A DNA stretch of 64,000 nucleotides from Bog-473 sp963704355 (lineage in GTDB: Bacteria; Actinomycetota; Acidimicrobiia; Acidimicrobiales; RAAP-2). Under the pieces are notes generated by a model, which searched no databases, was not told where the DNA came from, and saw only the letters and a program-made list of their open reading frames with translations. Position numbers and translations under genes: made by a program. The stretch lies in the NCBI GenBank assembly GCA_963704355.1, contig OY969891.1:868001-932000 (forward strand). The letters run 5' to 3'. Positions 7,925 to 17,078 of the stretch are shown in pieces. Within the stretch, counting starts at the first letter, position 1. Every line of letters begins with the position of its first letter.

Positions 7925-8998
7925 ATGATCAGGCGGTGTCGAGGACTTCTCGTGGCGATGGCGGCCGCAGCGTTCGTCGTAGGAACGGGCGTGTCCGCGT
8001 TGGCCCTCGCACCGGCTGGTGCGGCGGCGACGCCCACCGTCGCGTCCTGGCAACAGGCGATCGGCGCACTGCCACTGTCGAGCGAGGGATGTTTCACCGC
8101 CACGTTCCCCGCCGTGCAGTGGCAGGACGCGCCGTGCCAAGCGGCGCCCGTCGTTCCCTTTGCTCCAGCCCCCGGGGAAGCTCCGTCCACCATCGGAAAC
8201 GGAATCGACTATTCGGCGGTGTCCTCCGGTCTGCTCAGCAGCGTCACGGGTTCCTTCCCCTCCGTGAGCGCCGGGGTGACCGAAAAGGGCGCCGTGCCCG
8301 TGGCGGGCACCCCCACGAAGCCGAACACGTACAGCCTTCAACTGAACACGAGCTTCTTCGTGCCGTCCAAGTCCGCCGGATCCTCGACGAGCGTCTGTTC
8401 GGGGTCCTCGACGCCGAAGAGCTGCCTGGCCTGGCAGCAGTTCGTCCTCTCGACGAGCCCTGACTCAGCGGCCCGGCCCCTCCTGTTCATGCAGTACTGG
8501 CTCATCAACTACAACGCGTCGTGCCCGGCGGGTTGGTATACCTACGGCCCGGACTGTTACACGAACAGCAATGCCACGTCGGTGCCGGTCGTGAAGGCGT
8601 CGGGCCTCGGCAGTGTCTCGTTGGAGGGGTCAGCCGCCGCTGGAGGGCTCGACAAGGTCGAGCTCTCGACGGGTTCCAAGGTCTACGCCGTGTCCCACTC
8701 CGACAGCCAGGTCAACCTGGCCTCGAAGTGGAAGACGGCCGAATTCGGCGTCTTCGGCGACGGGGACGGCTCCCAGGCGATCTTCGGTGCCGGCACCACT
8801 CTGCAAGTCATGACGGCCACGAACGACGGAACCGCGCTGGCCCCGTCGTGCAGACACGAAGGATTCACGGGCGAGACGAACAACCTCAACCTCGTCAAGA
8901 CCCCTGCGACGGCTGCCGGGTCGACTCCAGGCATCGTGTCCGAACAGAGCAACACGCTCACGACGTCGCCCTCCTGCGTGAGGAGCCCCAGCAGCTGA
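7925..8998 (+). CDS. secreted protein of unknown function
   Basis: A 357-residue protein from ATG 7925, chosen because AAAGG lies 8 bp upstream and a clear signal peptide follows (MIRRCRGLLVAM, a hydrophobic core, then a likely cut after APAGAAA). The mature part contains several cysteines, including SEGCFTATFP, APCQAAP, PKSCLAW, YNASCPAGWYTYGPDCYT and APSCRHEG, which could form disulphides outside the cell. LLFMQYWLINYNASCPAGW is a distinctive aromatic segment. I do not recognise a catalytic motif. It ends convergently with the GGDEF-EAL gene. Confidence 0.75.
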   Translation: MIRRCRGLLVAMAAAAFVVGTGVSALALAPAGAAATPTVASWQQAIGALPLSSEGCFTATFPAVQWQDAPCQAAPVVPFAPAPGEAPSTIGNGIDYSAVSSGLLSSVTGSFPSVSAGVTEKGAVPVAGTPTKPNTYSLQLNTSFFVPSKSAGSSTSVCSGSSTPKSCLAWQQFVLSTSPDSAARPLLFMQYWLINYNASCPAGWYTYGPDCYTNSNATSVPVVKASGLGSVSLEGSAAAGGLDKVELSTGSKVYAVSHSDSQVNLASKWKTAEFGVFGDGDGSQAIFGAGTTLQVMTATNDGTALAPSCRHEGFTGETNNLNLVKTPATAAGSTPGIVSEQSNTLTTSPSCVRSPSS

Positions 8999-9020
8999 CC
9001 TGGATTCGGGTCCGCCCGCC

Positions 9021-9055
9021 GGGCCGGTTCCGCCCGGCCCGGGGCGGCGGCCGGA
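9021..9055. terminator. GC-rich hairpins between convergent genes
   Basis: GGGCCGG (9021-9027) pairs with CCGGCCC (9034-9040) across a 6-nt loop, and 9028-9055 is the second copy of the 28-bp repeat seen at 6521-6548. It lies between the convergent stops at 8998 and 9069 and probably ends transcription from one or both sides. Confidence 0.5.
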
Positions 9056-9068
9056 ACTTCGCCGCCGA

Positions 9069-11639
9069 TCAGGCGCTGAGCGTCTCGCCTCCTGCCGGCT
9101 CGGGAACGCCCTGCGCAGCGAGCAGCCACCGCGCCGCGTCGGCATCGAGTGGACGGCCAAGGTGGTACCCCTGCGCCCGCTCACAGCCCAGCTTGCGCAG
9201 GCTCTCCTCTTGGGCTGACGTTTCGACCCCTTCGGCAATCGTCGCGTAGCCGAGAGTCCGTGCCAGTTGGATCAGGGCGGCGGCCATGCTCCGTGCGTCG
9301 TCGCCGGAACCCAGAGGGTCGACGAAAGACTTGTCGATCTTGACGATGTCGATGGGCAGCCGGTCGAGATGCAGGAAGGTCGAGTACCCGGTGCCGAAAT
9401 CGTCGAGGGCGATGCGGACGCCGCGGCTGCGCAGCGCCGCCAGGTTTCGCAACGTGGCTTCGTCATCGGTGATCACCTCACTTTCGGTGATCTCGAGGAC
9501 CAGCAACCGCGGATCGAAGCGACACTCCGCGATCTGTGCCGCAATGCGGTCCGACAGCAACGGGTCGGCGAGCTGACCGGCGGAGAGGTTGACCCCGATC
9601 TCGAGGTCGGGGCCGCACAGGCCCGCCTCGTGCCACTCGTGGACCTGCCGGCACGCCGTCCGGAGGATCAACGCGTCGATCTCGCCGATGAGACCGATCT
9701 CTTGTGCGAGGGGTACGAAATGCCGCGGCTCGACCAGCGCCCCCTCGGGATGGGGCCAGCGCACCAGGGTCTCGAATCCGACCAGCCGGGACGTCCGCAG
9801 ATCCATCATGGGCTGGTAGTACGCCACCAGTTGACCGCTGGAGATCGCTGCCCTCAGCTCCTCTTCCAGCTCTATGCGGGCCAGCACGAACGTGTGCATC
9901 TCCTCGCGGTAGACCTCGAACCTGTCCTTGCCCTTCTTCTTCGCCTGGTACATCGCGATGTCGGCGTTGCGGAGGAGCTGCTCACTGCTGATGCCCTCCT
10001 CGTCGAAGGCGATGCCCATGCTGCATGCCGCGCTGACGGACTTGGTCCCCAAGCGGACCGGGGGCCGCAACGAATCGAGGATCCGTTGGGCCAGCTCAGT
10101 GATGGCCTCGCATGAGCCCACGTCCTCGATGAGGACGGCGAACTCGTCCCCACCCATACGCGCCGCCGTGTCAGAAGGTCGCAGCACCTGAATGAGGTTC
10201 GTCGCCACCGTCCGCAGCAGCTGGTCACCCTCTCCGTGCCCCAGGCTGTCGTTCACCGTCTTGAAGTCGTCGAGGTCGAGGAACAACACGGCGAGGTGGG
10301 AGTCGGCGCGCGCCATGCGAGTCAGGGCGTGCTCCAAACGATCCTGGAAAAGGGCCTTGTTCGCGAGCCTGGTCAGCGAGTCATGGAACGCCCGGTAGGC
10401 GAGCTCATCCTCCAGAAGCTTGCGATCCGTGACGTCCCGGAAGCTGTGGACCCGCCCCACGACCTTTCCGCCGATTCGCTGCGACCTCGAGAAGCTCTCG
10501 ATCACGCGGCCGTCCTTGAATTCCAAGAGCTCGGAGCTCTCGCTCTCGTGGCTGACGTCGAGCTCCTTCAACCTGGCCACGAACGCTTCGGGGTGGGCCA
10601 GCTGATCGAGGGCGAAGGCGAGCGCGTTAACATCGTCCTGCCTGGCCACGCTGTCTTCGGGGATGCACCAGATCTCGACGAAGCGGCGGTTGAAGTCGGT
10701 GATCCGGCCCTCCATGTCGACGGCGAGGATCCCGTCCGCCGTGGAGTCCAACGTCGCGGTCAGGCGGGAGAGCGCCTCCCCGAGGTCGCGTTCGGCGGAG
10801 ACCCGCGCGGTGGCGTCGTGGGCCGTGATGACGATCCCTTCGACGGTCGGATCGTCGAGCAGATTCACGATGTTCAGCTCGAAGGCCACGACGCTGCGGT
10901 CGTGGTGCAGCAGGCCGACCCGGGCCGTGACCGGAGTGGCCGACGCCCCGCGGCGCCGGGCGGCGGCAAGTGCCGCACGGAACTCCCGACGGTCGCGTCT
11001 GTCGACGATTTCGGTCAAGCGTCGACCCTCGAGCAGCTCAGGGTCGTGACCCAGGAGCCGGGTGACGACGCTGGAGACCGACTCGACGACGCCTTCCGAC
11101 GACACCAGCATGAGGACGGATCCGGCGTTGTGGACCAGCGACCGGAATCGGTCTTCGCGTCCGCTCGCGACCTCGAACCTCCGCCGCTCGGTCAGGTCGC
11201 GCATACAGAGCAGGACGACCTTGTTTCCGAACCACTCCGTGGTGGCTCCGATCAACTCGACCAGGCGCCAACCCGATGTCGCCTTGATCCGGATCTCTAT
11301 GGGTGTGCCGACCTCCTTGTCCTGAATGGTCGAGAGCGAGCGCAGGACGAATTCCTGGTCCGCGGGGTGTACGAGCTCGAGCCCCGACTGGCCGGCCCAG
11401 TCCTCCAGCGTGCGCTCGAACAAGCGCTCGGCGGAGCGGTTCCCCCACACGACGTTCGCCGCGGCGTCAATGAGCACGACGGCATCGGGCAGGTTCAAGA
11501 AGGCGCCGACCATGGAGTCATGCTCATCTGCCGAGGGTCCGACGTGAGGTTGCGTTCGCGCCCGGGTGCGCCCACCCGCCGACTTCGGACCTGGTGGCGC
11601 GGCCGCGCCCGCGCCGCGCAGCAGCCGCTCCCTCAGCAT
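9069..11639 (-). CDS. PAS-GGDEF-EAL cyclic-di-GMP synthase/phosphodiesterase
   Basis: An 856-residue predicted cytoplasmic regulator whose ATG follows a GAGGGGGG ribosome site. Order: three PAS-like domains (about 45-150, 165-285, 290-410), GGDEF (about 415-575) and EAL (about 590-840). The GGDEF signature RMGGDEF is intact, and an inhibitory RxxD site (RPSD) lies five residues before it. The EAL motif reads ETL, keeping the catalytic Glu, with ITESE, DDFGTGYST and KIDKSFV also present. Both activities are therefore possible: GTP to c-di-GMP, and c-di-GMP to pGpG. The PAS domains probably sense redox, light or a ligand; the cue is unknown. Confidence 0.93.
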   Translation of the reverse strand: MLRERLLRGAGAAAPPGPKSAGGRTRARTQPHVGPSADEHDSMVGAFLNLPDAVVLIDAAANVVWGNRSAERLFERTLEDWAGQSGLELVHPADQEFVLRSLSTIQDKEVGTPIEIRIKATSGWRLVELIGATTEWFGNKVVLLCMRDLTERRRFEVASGREDRFRSLVHNAGSVLMLVSSEGVVESVSSVVTRLLGHDPELLEGRRLTEIVDRRDRREFRAALAAARRRGASATPVTARVGLLHHDRSVVAFELNIVNLLDDPTVEGIVITAHDATARVSAERDLGEALSRLTATLDSTADGILAVDMEGRITDFNRRFVEIWCIPEDSVARQDDVNALAFALDQLAHPEAFVARLKELDVSHESESSELLEFKDGRVIESFSRSQRIGGKVVGRVHSFRDVTDRKLLEDELAYRAFHDSLTRLANKALFQDRLEHALTRMARADSHLAVLFLDLDDFKTVNDSLGHGEGDQLLRTVATNLIQVLRPSDTAARMGGDEFAVLIEDVGSCEAITELAQRILDSLRPPVRLGTKSVSAACSMGIAFDEEGISSEQLLRNADIAMYQAKKKGKDRFEVYREEMHTFVLARIELEEELRAAISSGQLVAYYQPMMDLRTSRLVGFETLVRWPHPEGALVEPRHFVPLAQEIGLIGEIDALILRTACRQVHEWHEAGLCGPDLEIGVNLSAGQLADPLLSDRIAAQIAECRFDPRLLVLEITESEVITDDEATLRNLAALRSRGVRIALDDFGTGYSTFLHLDRLPIDIVKIDKSFVDPLGSGDDARSMAAALIQLARTLGYATIAEGVETSAQEESLRKLGCERAQGYHLGRPLDADAARWLLAAQGVPEPAGGETLSA

Positions 11640-11755
11640 CGAGCCCCCCCTCGGACAACCCTGACTTTATTGTCGGCGGTTTCTCAACGGATCGTGGTTG
11701 CCATCAGGTTGCGGTCGCGTGGCGACAGGCGCCCGACGCGAACGGGATGGCAGCG

Positions 11756-12991
11756 CTAGACCTCACCCCCGGCGACCCGTTCCGGCGGCGAAGAGCCTGT
11801 CGCGTCCGACCCGGTGACGGGCGACCGACCCGGGGCGCCGGCGCGGATGCTGCGGAAGAGCGGACGGGCCAGCGCGGCGGCCACGGCGCACTGGAGTACT
11901 CCCGCCACCACGATCGGCACCCGCAATCCACCGATGGCGGCCAGGCTGCCGGCGGCGATCGCTCCCACCGGGGCGGCGCCCCACACCAGCCCACGCCACG
12001 CGCCGCCGACCCGGCCCATGAGGTCGGGCGGGGTCAACCGCTGTCGAAGGGAGATGGCCACGACCGAACCCGCGCCGACCGCCACTCCGACGACGAAGAA
12101 GGCCGGTCCGGCCAGATGCCAACTCCCCGCCGTGGCCATGATCAGGTATCCCAGGCCGGAAACGACGGCGGTGGCGATGAGCGCCGGTGCGCTGCCGAAG
12201 CGCCGGACGAGACGAGCCGCGACCACGCTGCCGAGCAGGTTGCCGACCGCCCCGACCGCCAGGAACACGCCGTAGGCGGCCGGATGGATGCCCCACACTT
12301 TGGTGGCGAGCAGCACGAGCACGCCGGTCTCCATTCCTTGGAGTCCGGCGAGCGAACCCACCATCAGGACCAGCACGCGGAGACGCCGGTCCGACCACAG
12401 GTGCTTCACTCCTTCCCACATGGAGAAGGAGGGCTTGGGAGGCGCGTGGCGCGCCTGGCGCACGTTGAACCGGAAGCGGACGAACGGGAGGCACGACGAC
12501 AAGAGCGCGATGGCGTCCGCGAGGAACGGAATCGAAGGGCCCGCGGCAAACAGCGAGGTGCCGACGACCGGACCGGCGAGATGCTCCGTGGCGGCCTCGG
12601 TGCCGCTGAGCACACCATTCGCCTGTTCCAGCGCGAGCGGCTCGACCAGGTCCGAGGTCATGGCTTGGAGCGAGGAGTAGTAGATCGCGCGCCCGGCCGC
12701 GTTGGCCAGGACGATGACGATCAACAATCCGAGGGTGATCTGGTGGGTGATGATCAGGCCCACCGCGATCAAGATCACCGCGGCCCGCAGAACGTTCATC
12801 AGTGCCATGAGCGGACCACGTTCGTATTTGTCCGCAAAGGCGCCGGCATGGAGCGCCACCAGAAGCCAGGGAAGACTGTCCGAAGCCGCCACGGCGGACA
12901 CTGCGAATGGATGCGGATCGACCGCGACCGCAAGCAGCGGGACGGCGCCGTACGCAAGCCCGTCACCTGAACTCGCAAAGGCCGAGCCCAA
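11756..12991 (-). CDS. MFS exporter (MFS_3/EntS-like)
   Basis: A 12-helix transporter, 411 residues if it begins at TTG 12991. The frame continues upstream to a TAG at 13064 and encodes RFGRPFVRLWLG just before that TTG. RLWLG is the usual opening of helix 1 in this family, so the true start is probably upstream, but the only candidates there are rare codons such as ATT at 13057 or 13030. The GAFADKYERGP loop between helices 2 and 3 fits motif A (GxxADRxGRR). It probably exports a small hydrophobic compound. It lies between two c-di-GMP genes on the same strand. A long intergenic region precedes it. Confidence 0.85.
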   Translation of the reverse strand: MGSAFASSGDGLAYGAVPLLAVAVDPHPFAVSAVAASDSLPWLLVALHAGAFADKYERGPLMALMNVLRAAVILIAVGLIITHQITLGLLIVIVLANAAGRAIYYSSLQAMTSDLVEPLALEQANGVLSGTEAATEHLAGPVVGTSLFAAGPSIPFLADAIALLSSCLPFVRFRFNVRQARHAPPKPSFSMWEGVKHLWSDRRLRVLVLMVGSLAGLQGMETGVLVLLATKVWGIHPAAYGVFLAVGAVGNLLGSVVAARLVRRFGSAPALIATAVVSGLGYLIMATAGSWHLAGPAFFVVGVAVGAGSVVAISLRQRLTPPDLMGRVGGAWRGLVWGAAPVGAIAAGSLAAIGGLRVPIVVAGVLQCAVAAALARPLFRSIRAGAPGRSPVTGSDATGSSPPERVAGGEV

Positions 12992-13066
12992 CCACAGCCG
13001 GACAAACGGACGCCCGAACCGGCTTCCAATCGTCGGTCTACGACGCTTGCTTGAAATCTCCCCCTA

Positions 13067-13678
13067 CCCCCCCACGGACCAACGCTCAGTGCGCCGGCAC
13101 CGCCCGGTCATTCTTTGCCCTCAGTACGACACCGGCGGGCGCCGCCCCGGCGTGCTCCAGGAACAACTCATCCGGAAACGCTAAAGGCGGCCACCCGACG
13201 TGCCGATACTTGTCCTTGCAACACCTCTGAACCCTTGCGGATGAGGTGCGGATATTTGGGCTATTGCTGCTCTCGGCTGCCGCCGAGAGTCAGCCCCACT
13301 TCGTGGTGAAGTCGCTCATTTCCATCCCCCTTTCCGCAAGCTGGCACAGGCGGGGTATGAGAGGGCTGAGACACCGCACCCACGGTGCCCTCCATTCCCC
13401 GTGCAAAGTTTCACCCCACCGGCAACCGAAAAGCAACAACTTTCGGTCCTCATTAAACGGGCGTTTGGTGAGGGACGGGCGCGCCGACGCCTGGTCAGCG
13501 GTTTGGTTCGTTCGCTGAGTACGGCCCCGAGGAGGGCCGGCCAGGCCCTTTGACGCTCCGGGTCGATGCTCGGGGTGGATGCTCCGGGAACGGGCCGGGC
13601 CTCGCCGCCCTACCTCATTTGTGCCTGCCCGAGCGGAGTACCGCCCCGGCGATGCCCGCTAGGCGAGACAGCCTTCGG
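13067..13678. other. long, comparatively AT-rich intergenic region with hairpins
   Basis: About 610 bp without a convincing gene, less GC-rich than its surroundings. It holds a strong hairpin at 13266-13294 (described separately) and CCGAAA (13426-13431) pairing with TTTCGG (13441-13446). It should contain the 3' end of the GGDEF-EAL transcript and the promoter and leader of the MFS gene. Confidence 0.5.
13266..13294. other. strong RNA hairpin in intergenic region
   Basis: CTCTCGGC (13270-13277), loop TGCC, GCCGAGAG (13282-13289), extended by GCTG pairing with CAGC past one bulged T. The 12-bp stem could be a terminator or part of a structured leader; no T-run follows on either strand. Confidence 0.45.
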
Positions 13679-16345
13679 TCAGTTGATGGACACCGGAACG
13701 CGCGGAGTGGCATCCCAGGTGACGCGAGCTTCGGGATCGGTCGGAGTGAATTCGAGCTCCGCGCCCTCCTGGAGCCACGCCCGCAAGTCTGACGACCGCA
13801 TCGGCTTTGCCAAGTAGTAGCCCTGGATCGAGTCGCACTCGGCGTCGGCCAACATCGCGCACGTCACTTCGTCCTCCGCACCTTCGGCAACGACGGTAAG
13901 TCCGAGTGAGTGGGCCATCGCGATGGACGAGTTCACGATGATCGCATTGCTCATTTCGTTGGGAAGGTTCGTCACGAAGGACCGGTCGATCTTCAGCTCT
14001 TGGAACGGCAGGTGATGCAGGTAGGCCAACGACGAGTATCCGGTGCCGTAGTCGTCGATCGCGACCCTGACACCCAGATCACAGAGCTCGTTCAAGACGG
14101 TGGTCGCTTGAGCGAGATCCGCCAAGACCTCGGTCTCGGTCACCTCGAGCGTCAGGACTTCGGGCGGCAGGTCGTGCGCTCGCAGGTTCCTCGCCACGCG
14201 TTCGACGAGGCTGCCGTCAGAGAACTCGCGGCCCGAGACGTTGACGGCAAGCCCGAGGCGAAGCCCGGCTCGACGCCAGCCGGCCAGCTGAGCGCACGCC
14301 TCTGACAAAACGAACTCGCTGATTTGGCTCATCAGGTCCATCTGCTCAGCGATCCCGATGAACTCTTCTGGCGGGATCGACCCGTGGACCGGGTGGTGCC
14401 AGCGGGCAAGCGCTTCGACCCGGAACACCCGACGCGATTGCACGTCGGCGATGGGCTGGAACACCACGCTCAGCTCACACGGCTCCTCCATGGCGTGTGC
14501 CAGGAGGCCGCCGAGGGTAAGGCACCGGCGCATGCTCTGGTCCTGTTGGACCGAGTACAACTCGACGCCGCTGCGGCGCTCCTTGGCCAGGTACATCGCG
14601 ATGTCGGCCCTTTGCAGGAGCAAGGCCACGCTGTCGCCGTGCTCGGGGGCGACGGTGATGCCTGCGCTGGCGGTCACCGCGAGCGTCAGTCCGTCCATCT
14701 CCAACGGACGCGATATCTCGCTGTTCAGGTGGTGCACGATTGCGGACGCCTGCTCTGGTTCGCTGATTCCCGAAATGACCAGGGCGAACTCGTCGCCGCC
14801 CAGCCTCGCCACGGTGGCGCGTCCGCCGGCGGCGCGGAGAAGCCGTTCCGAGATCTCGCACAGAAGGCGGTCCCCGATGGCGTGGCCCAGGGTGTCGTTC
14901 ACGTCCTTGAACCGGTCGATATCGAGCAGGACGATCGCAACCCCTGGGCTGTCGTTGAGCGCCGCGGCGGCGCGGCTGAGGAAGAGCATCCGGTTGGGAA
15001 GCCCGGTCAGCGTGTCGTGCGTCGCCTGGTGTGACTTGCTGTCAACCTCAAAGCGAAGCTCCTCGACGAGACGGGCGCGTTCGAGGCTCGTGCCCGCGTG
15101 CGCGGCCAGGGTCTCGAAGAGGCGGAGCTCGTCCTCGTCGAAGCTGTCCAACTCTTCGTCGCGATCGAGCGCGACGATCGCCCCGATCGCTGCCACCCCG
15201 TTCATGAGCGGCGCGACGACCGCGTCGCGGTACTCGCCGACGATCGGGTCGTGGTTGCTCTTCCCGCGCTCGGACACGCTGTGGAGAGCCGCCTCGCCCG
15301 AGACGATGGCCTGGGTGACGATCGAGGCACGCACGAGCCTGATCGGCTCGACTCGCGGGACGCCACGGTCATCGAGCGACACCCGGCGGGGGATCCCTGT
15401 CGGCTCAGCGAGGATCAGCTCGGCGCGCCTCGCGCGCATGACGGTGCAGACCTGGCTCAACACGTCGAGGCTCATCGACGATGGATCCAGGCTCGCGGTG
15501 CCGAGGGTACGGCTGAAGTCGTAGAGCCGCTGCAACGACGCAAAGCGCAGCGAGAGCCGTGCGTAGCCCCGGTAGGCCACGATGATCAGGACCGCAACGA
15601 GCAACAGCGGCACGGTTGCCCAGGGATCGAACCAGGCGGCGTCAAGCACCACGAACGAGAGGCACAGACTTGCGGCCATGAGCATGGCCTCGGTCGTGAA
15701 GCGAAGGCCGCTCCGGCGCTCGGTTGTCTGACCGTTCAGCCTCATCGCGACCCGCACCATCAATGTGGTCGAGACGGCCGCCGTGCAGAGGGCCGCGGCG
15801 GCGGCCACCCAGCCTCTGATGCTGACGGGACTGCCGACGCTCAGGATCTCCCGGAACACGACTGCAGCGAGCGCTGTGCTCAGGGCGCCTGATGCGACGT
15901 TGAACATCAGCTTGGTCAGAACCTGCCTCCGTCCCACCGCGAGGACGAAGGCCTCCGCGCAGACACAGCTCGCCACGAGCAGCCGGGGGGACAAGAACAC
16001 CAGCCCCAAGAGCATCGGTACCTCTTCGAGGACGAAGAGGTACGTGTTCCCGCGATAGTGCAAGGAAACCGGTGCCCACACGGCAGCCGCCCAGAGCACG
16101 CAGAGCACCGCGAACATCTGTGGCTCGGGTATCAGGATTTTGAGCGGGCCAGCACCGTGGAGCGGACCGCGCCAGAGCAGGACCGCGGTCGCCACGACGA
16201 GCGCCGCGGAGTAGCTGTTGATGGCCGCCGGGGCCACCCAGCCTTTGAGTTTTCGAGTCGGGATCGTGTCCTCTGGACCAGCCGCGGTCAGGGGCAGCTG
16301 GAACGACTCCAAGGACTCGTTGTTCTCGTCATGTTTCAGATCCAT
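13679..16345 (-). CDS. membrane-bound GAF-GGDEF-EAL cyclic-di-GMP enzyme
   Basis: An 888-residue protein from ATG 16345 (MDLKHDENNESLESFQ); the longer upstream frame has no family features. The N-terminal 35-240 region has about seven membrane helices resembling MASE-type sensors, starting INSYSAALVVATAVLLW. A GAF-like domain (about 280-440) follows, then GGDEF (ARLGGDEFALVISG, about 515) and EAL (VEALARWHHP, about 640; EVTETEV; DDYGTGYSSL; KIDRSFV). No RxxD inhibitory site precedes GGDEF, unlike the enzyme at 9069. The last EGVE-type motif reads EGAED. It probably couples a membrane signal to c-di-GMP level. Confidence 0.92.
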   Translation of the reverse strand: MDLKHDENNESLESFQLPLTAAGPEDTIPTRKLKGWVAPAAINSYSAALVVATAVLLWRGPLHGAGPLKILIPEPQMFAVLCVLWAAAVWAPVSLHYRGNTYLFVLEEVPMLLGLVFLSPRLLVASCVCAEAFVLAVGRRQVLTKLMFNVASGALSTALAAVVFREILSVGSPVSIRGWVAAAAALCTAAVSTTLMVRVAMRLNGQTTERRSGLRFTTEAMLMAASLCLSFVVLDAAWFDPWATVPLLLVAVLIIVAYRGYARLSLRFASLQRLYDFSRTLGTASLDPSSMSLDVLSQVCTVMRARRAELILAEPTGIPRRVSLDDRGVPRVEPIRLVRASIVTQAIVSGEAALHSVSERGKSNHDPIVGEYRDAVVAPLMNGVAAIGAIVALDRDEELDSFDEDELRLFETLAAHAGTSLERARLVEELRFEVDSKSHQATHDTLTGLPNRMLFLSRAAAALNDSPGVAIVLLDIDRFKDVNDTLGHAIGDRLLCEISERLLRAAGGRATVARLGGDEFALVISGISEPEQASAIVHHLNSEISRPLEMDGLTLAVTASAGITVAPEHGDSVALLLQRADIAMYLAKERRSGVELYSVQQDQSMRRCLTLGGLLAHAMEEPCELSVVFQPIADVQSRRVFRVEALARWHHPVHGSIPPEEFIGIAEQMDLMSQISEFVLSEACAQLAGWRRAGLRLGLAVNVSGREFSDGSLVERVARNLRAHDLPPEVLTLEVTETEVLADLAQATTVLNELCDLGVRVAIDDYGTGYSSLAYLHHLPFQELKIDRSFVTNLPNEMSNAIIVNSSIAMAHSLGLTVVAEGAEDEVTCAMLADAECDSIQGYYLAKPMRSSDLRAWLQEGAELEFTPTDPEARVTWDATPRVPVSIN

Positions 16346-16535
16346 GGAGCGCACCGGGGTTTCCGCCCGCAGGAATGGCGTTCTTGCCTGCGACCTTGCT
16401 ATCGGCAGGTGCCGACAAGGACTTGAGGAGAATTTGGTCGACGGAGATGAAGAGCGGAAATCCCCCTCGAGCAGGCGTGATGGGCACACCGCCGGCTCCG
16501 GGGACCGGGCGTTGCGCCCTCTAATCTGATCCCTG

Positions 16536-17072
16536 ATGCCCGAGCCAGCCCCGCCGTCACCCAAGCGCAAGGGCCTCGGGCCCACGTTCCGCCATCTCGA
16601 TGACCCCGACGTCCCCTGGCAGGCCGTCAAGGCCCAGCGCAACCCCGACGGCTCGGTCTCGCACGTGTGGGAGAAATGGCTGGCCTTCTCGCCCGACCCC
16701 CAGTACCTGACGATCTACGCGCGCTACGACCCGGGGATGGTGGTTCGCCGACACGGTCACTTCTCGCCGCACGTCGTCTTCGTGCTCGAGGGCGAGGTCG
16801 CGTTCGGTGACCGCCGCTGCCCGGCGGGGACCCACGTGGAACTCCCTCTCGGCGCTGCCTTCGGTCCCATCGTTGCTGGTCGCGAGGGTGCCGTGCTGTT
16901 CGAGGTGATGATGGGCGACCCGCGCAGCTGGGGCGACGATCCCGAGGCCTTCGAAGCCGCGCTGGCGGCGCGGGGTGCCGAGACGCTGCCCGACCCGCCC
17001 CTCGAATTCCCCGCCTGGCTCGCTGACCTGCGCGCCCACTGGGCCGGAGCACCGCCCGCGACCGAGGACTGA
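16536..17072 (+). CDS. cupin-domain protein
   Basis: A 178-residue protein starting MPEPAPPSPKRKGLGP. The central part is a single cupin barrel: RRHGHFSPHVVFVLEGEVAFG carries the His pair region and Glu of motif 1, and CPAGTHVELPLGAAFGPIVAG resembles motif 2 without its usual final His. Metal binding may therefore be incomplete. Cupins of this size are often sensors or small dioxygenase-like enzymes; the ligand is unknown. It ends 6 bp from the convergent MFS gene. Confidence 0.78.
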   Translation: MPEPAPPSPKRKGLGPTFRHLDDPDVPWQAVKAQRNPDGSVSHVWEKWLAFSPDPQYLTIYARYDPGMVVRRHGHFSPHVVFVLEGEVAFGDRRCPAGTHVELPLGAAFGPIVAGREGAVLFEVMMGDPRSWGDDPEAFEAALAARGAETLPDPPLEFPAWLADLRAHWAGAPPATED

Positions 17073-17078
17073 GCTCTC

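Noticed and set aside
13364..13371. GGCTGAGA resembling part of a TPP riboswitch
   Set aside because: The second conserved block (ACCCTTTGAACCTGA) is missing, the nearby genes are not thiamine-related, and the match is too short.
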